From: Enterococcus sp. 9E7_DIV0242
GTDB lineage: Bacteria; Bacillota; Bacilli; Lactobacillales; Enterococcaceae
Reading direction: 5' to 3'
Assembly (NCBI RefSeq): GCF_002140975.2
Contig: NZ_CP147247.1
Coordinates: forward strand, 2,977,001 to 3,041,000
DNA length: 64,000 bases
The notes beneath the pieces were generated by a model. It saw nothing but the letters and a program-made list of their open reading frames with translations. It made no database searches and was not told the origin of the DNA. Made by a program: the position numbers and the translations under genes. This document shows positions 57,311 to 64,000 of this stretch, one piece after another (within the stretch, counting starts at the first letter, position 1; every line of letters begins with the position of its first letter).

Positions 57311-59275
57311 GTGAAAAATATAAATGCACTTTTTATAGAAGGTGAGACAATAACGAGAATTAAAGCTCGGATTTCTCAGCAAACTACTCAGCAAGCAAGA
57401 TCAACTGTCATTTCCTCCAAATTACCGCATTTAGTTTCTGAGGTAGTTGAGAAAGCAGAGACTGCTCTAAATGGGCAGCTCTTGCTGCCGGGAACTGGAG
57501 GGAAAGCTAAATTTGTTGGGAATCCTCCAAATTGGTATGCTAGAATGAACGATGATAATGAGTTTCTTTGGCAGTTAAATCGAATGGAGCATTGGCTCCC
57601 TTTGTTGGAAGCTTATTCTTATACAGGTAAGGTTGAATACGCTGAAAAGGTAATAGTCGAGTTTTTAGATTGGCATCAGAAAACTCAATTTTTGACAGTA
57701 GATTTCTCAACTCAGCCTCTGAGCTATTTTAACGAAGTTCATCCGCTTAGAACCTTAGAGTGTGGAATTAGACTCTATAAAACTTGGCCGGCAATTATAA
57801 AATATCTGGGAGATTCACCTTTACTAACGGAGAAAATTTTTGAAGAATACTTATTAAGCGTTCATAAGCAAACGGAGCTACTGATAGCCATTTCCCCAAA
57901 ACTTTGGCCCAAAGCAGACCATAATCATTACCTAATGGAATGTTTGGGTATTTGGACAACGGCTCTGATGTTTCCCGAATTTAAGAAGAGTGAAGAATGG
58001 AAGGATTTTGCATATCGAGAATTGAATCGTTGTAGCCAGGCCCAGCTAACTCAGGCTGGTGGACAAATTGAAGGTTGTCCGTCGTATCATAATGGATGTA
58101 TGTTTTGGTTCAGCTTAGTGGTGATTTTGGCTAAGGAAGCAGGGATTACTATTGCAGAAGATTTCCAACAACGTTTGCATACAAACTTAAATTATTCATT
58201 GCATTGTATGCGTCCTACAGGACAGACATTTCCGTTAGGTGATTCTCACAGTAACAATTTATCTATCATGAGCGGTGTTTATGGTTATTTGGCATTTGAT
58301 GATCCATTTTGGCTACGTCATATGTGTTCATTTTTAAATAGAGAAGAGATTCAGAAAACAGCATACCAATATATTCGCTATGCAGAACATCCAGCAACAT
58401 TTATTGCAACAATCGAGGGCTTAACAGAGCTTCCAGAAGCAAAACAGTTACCACTAAATTTGTTTAATCAAGAGTTAGGACAAGCGTTTGTTCGTAGCAA
58501 CTGGACTTCTCTTGCACAGAGCTATGCCTTTACCTGTAGAAGCCCGATACAAAATTTACATGCGCATATTGATTTACTTTCTTTTGAATACATCGCTTTA
58601 GGGAAAAATATTATTTGTGATCCAGGGCTCTACACGTATAAGAATTCAGCGATTCGGAAGGAAATGAAATCAACTGCTTCCCATAGTACTTTGATGATTG
58701 ATAATAAGGATTTTTTTGAATATATAAGCTCTTGGGAGTATGGTGTACAAAAAAAAGGCGAATTAACTGGTCTAGTGAAGCAAGCAGGGACGACCTTTGC
58801 GCATGGATATCATTTGTCTTATGATCCAATATGTGTTCAACGTTTTTTGGGCTTGGTTGATAATCGTTTTCTAGTAGTTGTTGACAAAGTTACAACTCCA
58901 GATAAAGGGAAAATAATTACTCGGACCTTTCATTTAGATTACACAGATATTGAAGTAAGGAAAGACAGCGTTCTAGGAAAAGATCAGATGATTGATGTGA
59001 AGATAGTAAATTATCCGGATCAGCAGGTAAATATTCGACAAGGAAAGCTGTCTGATGTAAATGATTGTTTTAGAGAAAGCAGAAAAGTTGTTTATAAAGG
59101 AAAATATTTAGAAGAGAGCTACATTACGGTTCTATATCCGTATGAAAACAAAGATGAAGAACCTGAGATTTCAATTTATCCGATTTCTTCAGAGAATTAT
59201 CATGTTAAAATAAACCAAAAAAAATTTGAGATTAATATAAAATCTTTTGAAGAATACTTTAAAAATACGGATTAG
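57311..59275 (+). CDS. Heparinase II/III-type polysaccharide lyase, cytoplasmic
   Basis: 654 residues from GTG 57311, 8 nt after AAAAGAGG; a TTG at 57290 is possible but lacks a site. The N-terminal (alpha/alpha) barrel (~60-340) shows FNEVHPLRTLECG, WPKADHNHYLMECLG and GGQIEGCPSYHNG. The C-terminal beta domain shows NLHAHIDLLSFEYIALGKN, CDPGLYTYKN and ASHSTLMIDNKDF, the Hepar_II_III pattern. Such lyases cleave uronic-acid-containing chains by beta-elimination, giving exactly the unsaturated ends that GH88 removes. There is no signal peptide, so it acts on imported oligosaccharides. The PL family (12, 15, 17 or 21) and glycan cannot be fixed by eye. Confidence 0.9.
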   Translation: MKNINALFIEGETITRIKARISQQTTQQARSTVISSKLPHLVSEVVEKAETALNGQLLLPGTGGKAKFVGNPPNWYARMNDDNEFLWQLNRMEHWLPLLEAYSYTGKVEYAEKVIVEFLDWHQKTQFLTVDFSTQPLSYFNEVHPLRTLECGIRLYKTWPAIIKYLGDSPLLTEKIFEEYLLSVHKQTELLIAISPKLWPKADHNHYLMECLGIWTTALMFPEFKKSEEWKDFAYRELNRCSQAQLTQAGGQIEGCPSYHNGCMFWFSLVVILAKEAGITIAEDFQQRLHTNLNYSLHCMRPTGQTFPLGDSHSNNLSIMSGVYGYLAFDDPFWLRHMCSFLNREEIQKTAYQYIRYAEHPATFIATIEGLTELPEAKQLPLNLFNQELGQAFVRSNWTSLAQSYAFTCRSPIQNLHAHIDLLSFEYIALGKNIICDPGLYTYKNSAIRKEMKSTASHSTLMIDNKDFFEYISSWEYGVQKKGELTGLVKQAGTTFAHGYHLSYDPICVQRFLGLVDNRFLVVVDKVTTPDKGKIITRTFHLDYTDIEVRKDSVLGKDQMIDVKIVNYPDQQVNIRQGKLSDVNDCFRESRKVVYKGKYLEESYITVLYPYENKDEEPEISIYPISSENYHVKINQKKFEINIKSFEEYFKNTD

Positions 59276-59285
59276 GAGGAAAAAA

Positions 59286-59933
59286 ATGAATGATCAGTTG
59301 AATAAGATAAGTAAATTTGTTTACTATTATTTCCAATTATTTTTTTGTCTATTGCTTACGAATGGTCTTCTATTTTTATATCTGTTATCGTTATTTTTAA
59401 CTCAGCAGCTTCACAATAATATGCTATTTTTCTATGTTTCATTGCTTCCTATCACACCTGCTCTAATCAGTCTGTATCAATTAATGAATGAGTCGGCAGA
59501 AAATAAATTTGATCAACGCATTATCTACAAATTTTTTGTAGCATATAAGCAATGCTGGAAGCAGGGATTACTTTGGAGTAGTGTATTTATTACAACTATG
59601 TTTATTCTTTTACTAGATTTGCTATTTATAACAGGTTATCAGAAAATTATTTTTCTATTTTTACTCGTTCTTATTTTTTCTACTTACCTATTGGGAATCT
59701 TTCTCATGAGCAAGTATTCATCTTCTTTTAAATGGATACTTCACCTTTCTTTATATACATGCTTTAGTAACTTGTTTCCTTGTCTATCTTTCGCGGTCTT
59801 CTATTTGGCTATCCTTTTTGTAGCAAGCTGGTTTACCAACACATTGGTCGTCATTTTTTTCTTGTTCTTATTGACTCATTACCATATATCAATTTGTCGT
59901 AAATTGATATTTAAAATGAAAACAGCTATCTAA
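59286..59933 (+). CDS. DUF624 (YesL-like) membrane protein
   Basis: 215 residues from ATG 59286, 7 nt after TAGGAGG; the frame extends back into the lyase gene but that part has no site. About six hydrophobic segments and the pattern FKFFVAYKQCWKQGLLWSS-like (YKFFVAYKQCWKQG) identify the DUF624/YesL family, which regularly accompanies LplABC-type importers in pectin or glycosaminoglycan loci. Its function is unknown; an accessory role in import is the usual guess. Last gene of the operon. Confidence 0.85.
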   Translation: MNDQLNKISKFVYYYFQLFFCLLLTNGLLFLYLLSLFLTQQLHNNMLFFYVSLLPITPALISLYQLMNESAENKFDQRIIYKFFVAYKQCWKQGLLWSSVFITTMFILLLDLLFITGYQKIIFLFLLVLIFSTYLLGIFLMSKYSSSFKWILHLSLYTCFSNLFPCLSFAVFYLAILFVASWFTNTLVVIFFLFLLTHYHISICRKLIFKMKTAI

Positions 59934-60118
59934 TCGTATTCAGGAAGTGAATTGGAAATTTGATTTTTCGTGAATAAGTTTGGAAGCTATCTTGAAATTG
60001 AAACTGAAAGTGGAGGTAAATTTTACATTGATTATCTGCTTTTAGCTAAATTGGTTACCAACAGCAATTCAAGGTAGAACTGGTATAATAAACTAGACAG
60101 AGAGAAAAGAGTCTCCCT

Positions 60119-60427
60119 ATGCCTAGACGTTCATTTGATAAAGTATTCAAGACAGCTGCAGTAAAATTGATTATTGAAGCGAGTTTTTCTGTTAAAGAAG
60201 TGAGTGACCACTTGGATGTTTACGTGAATAGTCTGTATCGTTGGATTCAAGAAGTTGAAAAATATGGTGATAGTGCGTTTCCTGGAAAAGGAAGCGCACT
60301 TTTTGATATACACTATGAAATAAAGAAACAGGAAAAAGAGAGTCGTTACTTAAGGGAAGAACTTGAGTTGTTAAAAAAGTACCAGGTGTTCTTGAAGACA
60401 AGCAAGAAATCCGATTTCAATTCTTGA
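60119..60427 (+). pseudogene. IS3-family transposase OrfA, remnant of a decayed element
   Basis: 102 residues with a helix-turn-helix (RRSFDKVFKTAAVKLIIEAS, then DHLDVYVNSLYRWIQEVEKY) and a leucine-zipper-like C terminus (KEESRYLREELELLKKYQVF-like), as in IS3-family OrfA proteins. The frame is whole, but its partner OrfB just downstream is wrecked, so it cannot support transposition. I mark it as part of a dead element. Confidence 0.85.
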
Positions 60428-60867
60428 AAGACAATAAAGAAACAGTAAACATTCAACGTGCTTGACAAACACTCAATGTTTCAAAATCCGGTTTCTATGA
60501 ATTATTCAAAAGAAAATGAGAAAATCAATTGCTTAAAAACGATATGGAACAATTCGAATTACGAAAGTCTTAAAAGAACGTAGGCTTCTCTTTCTCATCC
60601 AAACCTTTGTTGCAACAGAGAGGAAAAAAATTTGGCTAGGTGATATTACCTATGCCCCTCTAAAAAAGGAACCTTGTATTTGCTTTTATTGATGTATATA
60701 CAAGGAAAATTATTGACTGAGCAATGTTTTCAAGAATGAAAAATCAATTGGTAATCGATGCTTTTCTTCAAGCCTACGTTAAAGAACAATCACAGGCAGG
60801 TCTCATTATCCATACAGGTAAAGGTTCGCAGTATACAAGCATTGATCAAGCTCAACTATAGATATTC
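60428..60867 (+). pseudogene. Degenerate IS3-family OrfB (DDE transposase) fragments
   Basis: Pieces of the OrfB integrase core can be read in different frames: WLGDITYAPLKKEPCI near 60630-60680 (normally W-x-x-DITY), and IHTGKGSQYTSIDQAQL near 60807-60860 (normally HSDRGSQYTS, so even the catalytic Asp is lost). Frameshifts, stops and at least one large deletion separate them; a full OrfB would need about 850 bases. Confidence 0.85.
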
Positions 60868-60938
60868 AAATATTTTTATGTTTCAATATCCTGTATAGAG
60901 GGAGCATACCATATGTTCCACAATCATTGCTTTTTAGG

Positions 60939-61102
60939 CAAAAAATACCCGCTCTTTGGGGGAGAGCGGGAAAGGAGTTAAAAATGAAAAAGTGTTTGTT
61001 AGGGTTTGTTTATTGGTATGAGTTAATAATAACCTCAAGATGTGAATTTTTTGTGTAGGAAACATTTCAAAAGTGTAAAAGATTTATTAACGAAAAGATA
61101 AG
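60939..61102 (-). repeat. Repeat copy B: terminator hairpin plus conserved arm, candidate small RNA
   Basis: Hairpin CCCGCTCT (60948-60955), loop TTGGGGG, AGAGCGGG (60963-60970), with six A on the left (T-run on the minus strand). The right arm is AAAGGAG-TTAAAA-ATGAAAAAGTG, then a conserved AT-rich tail to ~61102. Nearly identical to copy C over ~150 bases outside the hairpin. It begins ~70 bases after the IS3 remnant. Confidence 0.87.
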
Positions 61103-61185
61103 GTGCTATTTAATTGGATAATTTATTTCTTTTCAAAAAGAAAATAAATAGCTATAGATCAGGATAGCCAACGAACAATGAGAGA

Positions 61186-61351
61186 ACAAAAAAATACCCA
61201 CTCTTTGGGGAAGAGTGGGAAAGGAGTTAAAAATGAAAAAGTGTTTGTTAGGGTTTGTTTATTGGTATGAGTTAATAATAACCTCAAGATGTGAATTTTT
61301 TGTGTAGGAAACTTTCTGAAAGTGTAAAAGATTTATTAATGAAAAGATAAG
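61186..61351 (-). repeat. Repeat copy C: terminator hairpin plus conserved arm, candidate small RNA
   Basis: Hairpin CCCACTCT (61197-61204), loop TTGGGGA, AGAGTGGG (61212-61219), with seven A before TACCCA on the left. The right arm and tail match copy B, including GTGAATTTTTTGTGTAGGAA and TAAAAGATTTATTAA. The tail contains ACTTTCTGAAAGT (61309-61321), a small palindrome that is imperfect in copy B. Confidence 0.87.
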
Positions 61352-61526
61352 ACGCGCCTTTTCGGAAGCATTACGGTTGACTTGGTCATTTTTAACGAGA
61401 GTCGTTACAAGTTAAGTAGTAGGACATACAGTTGCATTCAGCTGAATGCAGAAAATAAAAATTTATACTGATGGAAAATGACTGAACAAAGCTTTTATTT
61501 TGAAACAAGCAGCTTTTGAAAAAGGA

Positions 61527-61650
61527 CAAAAAAACACCCGCCCTTTGGGGGAGGGCGGGAAAAGGAGTTAAAAATGAAAAAGTGTTGTGTTAGGGTTTGT
61601 TTATTGGTATGTCTATATATTACTCATAGTTTGTGAATTTTCTATGCGTA
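61527..61650 (-). repeat. Repeat copy D: terminator hairpin plus conserved arm, candidate small RNA
   Basis: Hairpin CCCGCCCT (61537-61544), loop TTGGGGG, AGGGCGGG (61552-61559), with seven A on the left. The right arm is AAAAGGAG-TTAAAA-ATGAAAAAGTG, then TTGTGTTAGGG as in copy A, and GGTATGTCTATAT, also as in A. So D groups with A, while B groups with C. It is followed by 330 bases up to the penicillin-binding protein gene; TTAAAC-N16-TAGAAT (61877-61904) there is a weak promoter candidate for that gene. Confidence 0.87.
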
Positions 61651-61982
61651 TTCTTTTGCTAAATTGGAAAAAAAGCGTGAGGACAATCTAGTATTTCTTA
61701 ATAGATGGTTAAGCTGGATAAAAATAATTCTTTCATTGAGGGGCTGAATCCAATCAACAGGGGCGTGGTGTTGCATCTTAGCGCAAATTTAACATTTTCT
61801 ACATAAAATAAAAAGGAAATCGTGGTAGAATGAGGAAAACCTCGTTATGTGCAGTGAAAATCATGCGGAGGTCTTATTAAACAACGAATAAAATGTGTTA
61901 GAATAATGAAAATATCTAAGGTTTGTCTGGAAAGGATAGTTAGAATTTTCAGATACAGCCTCATACAAAAAAAGGAGCGCTT

Positions 61983-64000
61983 ATGGATTTTAAAGAATTT
62001 ATGAGGAAGACCGGTTCGGTCATCAAGCGATTCTGGGCGTGGCTTAAGCCTCATCTGATTCGGTTTCATAAATGGAGAAAACGAATTTGGAAAAAGTACC
62101 AGATCAATAAAATCATTTTACTACTGGCGATGGTTGCCGTATTAGTAACAAGCATTTATTTATTTACTTTGGCGAAAGCAGCAAATGTAAAAGCCTTAAA
62201 AGAAGGGCTTCAGCAGTCGACAGTTATTTATGACAAAAATAATGATGAAGCTGGAAAGCTGTTTGGTCAGAAAGGAACCTTTGTTGAATTAGATCAGATT
62301 TCACCCTACATTCAAGATGCAGTCGTCTCAACAGAGGATCGAAATTTTTATAAGCACAACGGCTATGATATCAAAGGGATATTCAGAGCGGTAATTGGTC
62401 GAGTTACCATGGGGAGAATTGTTGGAGGCGGAAGTACAATTACGCAGCAGCTGGCAAAAAATGCTTATCTGACTCTTGATCAGACCCTTGATCGAAAAGC
62501 GAAAGAGCTGTTCTTGGCTATAGAAATTGAGAAGAAGTATTCAAAAGAAGATATCTTAGCAATGTATCTGAACAATTCCTACTTTGGAAACGGAGTTTGG
62601 GGCGTAGAGGATGCTGCGAAACGTTACTTCGGTGTCAGTGCATCAGAGGTGACGATCGGTGAGGCTGCTACGTTAGTGGGGATGCTGAAAGGACCGGGAA
62701 TCTATAATCCAATCGACAATTTGGAAAATGCAGTCAATCGTCGCGACACGGTTCTTCAATTAATGGTAGAAAACAATAAGTTGGATCAAGCGACAGCGGA
62801 TGGTGAAGCTGGCGTTGAGCTAGCGAACTTACTTAGCGATGGCTATACGGATGCTGATTCGGATTATCGCTACCCATACTACTTTGATGCGGTAGTCGAT
62901 GAAGCCGTGGATCGTTATGGAATCAAGGAAGAGGACCTTTTGACGAAAGGCTACAAAATTTATACAGCCTTGGATCAAACATACCAACAAGCAATGGAGC
63001 AAACCTATACCAACGATGCACTGTTTCCACCGAACGCTGAAGATGGTGCGATCGTGCAAAGTGGATCAGTTGCATTAGATCCTAAAACAGGTGGGATTCA
63101 AGGAGTTGTTGGGGGACGTGGAGAGCATGTCTACCGTGGCTTCAACTTTGCGACACAAACCAAACGTTCGCCAGGCTCGTCCCTAAAACCAATCTCCGTC
63201 TATACACCGGCGCTAGAAGCTGGGTATACGCCTGCCAGCATTTTACAGGATCAACTACAGGATTATTATCCGGCACAGAATTTTAGCCGGACCTTTCAAG
63301 GGGAGGTACCTATGTATCAAGCCTTGGGTGAAAGTCTAAATGCACCGGCAATCTGGCTTTTGAACCAAATTGGTTTGGATAAGGGCTATGATAAAACGAA
63401 AGCATTTGAGATTCCACTGAATGAAGCAGATAAACGCTATCCTCTAGCTTTGGGAAGCATTGAAACGGGTGTTTCTCCGATGAATATGGCGGCGGCCTAC
63501 AGTGCTTTTGCAAATGGTGGTCAGTTAGCCGAAGCGCATTTGATCACAAAAATCGTCGATTCTACAGGTGCCGTGGTTATCGATAAAACAGATGCGAAAA
63601 CAAAACAAATCATTTCTCAAGAAACAGCGGATGAAATCACAAGTATGCTATTAGGGGTGTTTAGCTCTGGAAGTGGTATCAATGCAGATCCGTATGGCTA
63701 TGTGATGGCTGGGAAAACAGGAACGACAGAAACAGGATTCGATAGTACGAAAACAAATGATCAGTGGGTTGTAGGCTACACGCCGGATGTTGTACTGGCA
63801 ACTTGGTTAGGCTATGAAATAACCGATGAGAATCATTATTTAGAAGGAACCAGTGCGACCCATGCGTCGAATGTTTTCAATAGTCAAGCCAGTGGTATTC
63901 TGCCAAACACACCCAATACACCATTTACAGTTGCGGATGCTTACGCAACAGGTGGCGAGGTTGTTGACGCAGGAGATGCCGGAATGACAAGTAATGGCTG
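61983..64000 (+). CDS. Class A penicillin-binding protein (PBP2a-type), 3' end outside window
   Basis: 672 codons are visible and the frame is still open at the right edge. A basic cytoplasmic N terminus and one membrane helix (IILLLAMVAVLVTSIYLF) lead to the GT51 glycosyltransferase domain (EDRNFYKHNGYD, GGGSTITQQLAKN, RKAKELFLAIEIEKKYSKED). The transpeptidase domain has SSLK (nucleophile Ser, ~63180), SLN and KTGTTET. It polymerises and crosslinks peptidoglycan and is the target of beta-lactams. AAAGGAGCG precedes the ATG. The MsmK-free glycan locus and the repeats lie upstream and seem unrelated to it. Confidence 0.95.
   Translation, partial: MDFKEFMRKTGSVIKRFWAWLKPHLIRFHKWRKRIWKKYQINKIILLLAMVAVLVTSIYLFTLAKAANVKALKEGLQQSTVIYDKNNDEAGKLFGQKGTFVELDQISPYIQDAVVSTEDRNFYKHNGYDIKGIFRAVIGRVTMGRIVGGGSTITQQLAKNAYLTLDQTLDRKAKELFLAIEIEKKYSKEDILAMYLNNSYFGNGVWGVEDAAKRYFGVSASEVTIGEAATLVGMLKGPGIYNPIDNLENAVNRRDTVLQLMVENNKLDQATADGEAGVELANLLSDGYTDADSDYRYPYYFDAVVDEAVDRYGIKEEDLLTKGYKIYTALDQTYQQAMEQTYTNDALFPPNAEDGAIVQSGSVALDPKTGGIQGVVGGRGEHVYRGFNFATQTKRSPGSSLKPISVYTPALEAGYTPASILQDQLQDYYPAQNFSRTFQGEVPMYQALGESLNAPAIWLLNQIGLDKGYDKTKAFEIPLNEADKRYPLALGSIETGVSPMNMAAAYSAFANGGQLAEAHLITKIVDSTGAVVIDKTDAKTKQIISQETADEITSMLLGVFSSGSGINADPYGYVMAGKTGTTETGFDSTKTNDQWVVGYTPDVVLATWLGYEITDENHYLEGTSATHASNVFNSQASGILPNTPNTPFTVADAYATGGEVVDAGDAGMTSNG

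Overview
The window looks like chromosome of an Enterococcus or a very close relative in the Lactobacillales. The signs are moderate-to-low GC, AGGAGG-type ribosome binding sites, a WxL surface-protein cluster typical of enterococci, and a housekeeping order of cinA, recA, rny, ymdB, ricA-like, mutS, mutL. No rRNA, tRNA or CRISPR array was seen. The species is not resolved.

Region by region. 1-14.7 kb is one long rightward cell-surface cluster. It holds the end of a winged-helix regulator, a 1500-residue beta-helix protein with a C-terminal WxL-like domain, a small sortase-anchored protein, two WxL proteins, a DUF916/DUF3324 membrane protein, a small membrane protein, two adjacent type I signal peptidases (the first with Arg at the catalytic Lys position), a YfhO-family membrane protein and two lipoproteins. 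14.7-15.8 kb is a gene-poor stretch full of hairpins and terminators, with a candidate small RNA on the minus strand. 15.8-35.5 kb is mostly core: a lipoprotein, cinA, recA with an SOS box, an LssY-C protein, a TVP38 protein, rny, an oppA-like lipoprotein, ymdB, a 48-bp tandem repeat, ricA-like/mutS/mutL/maf, a thioesterase, msrB, a SUKH protein and a GNAT protein. 35.6-37.15 kb is an IS4-family insertion sequence with intact ends and target duplication. 37.2-43 kb holds a GntR/UTRA regulator, a leftward DUF1538-DUF1538-PII-like operon, and a rightward OpuC-type osmolyte ABC transporter. 43.6-46.6 kb is an M60 mucin-type metallopeptidase gene broken by one in-frame TGA just before its HEXXH site. 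46.9-50.4 kb holds argR, a phosphohexomutase, a small secreted protein and an RluA-type pseudouridine synthase.

51.5-59.9 kb is a uronic-acid glycan utilisation locus: AraC regulator, GH88 unsaturated glucuronyl hydrolase, LplB/LplC/LplA-type ABC importer without its own ATPase, a cytoplasmic heparinase II/III-type lyase and a DUF624 (YesL-like) protein. The likely flow is import of oligosaccharides, internal cleavage by the lyase, then hydrolysis of the unsaturated products by GH88. 60.1-60.9 kb is a decayed IS3-family element. 62 kb to the end is a class A penicillin-binding protein cut by the window edge.

The most unusual signal is a dispersed repeat of about 120-190 bp, present once at 50.6 kb and three times at 60.9-61.65 kb. 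It carries an 8-bp GC stem around a conserved 7-nt loop. Two stem pairs vary by compensatory changes, and all four combinations occur in the four copies. Read on the minus strand the hairpin is followed by a T-run, so it is a terminator. The RNA just before it is complementary to a ribosome binding site plus AUG start. This resembles the multi-copy anti-Shine-Dalgarno small RNAs of other Gram-positives (csRNAs, LhrC).
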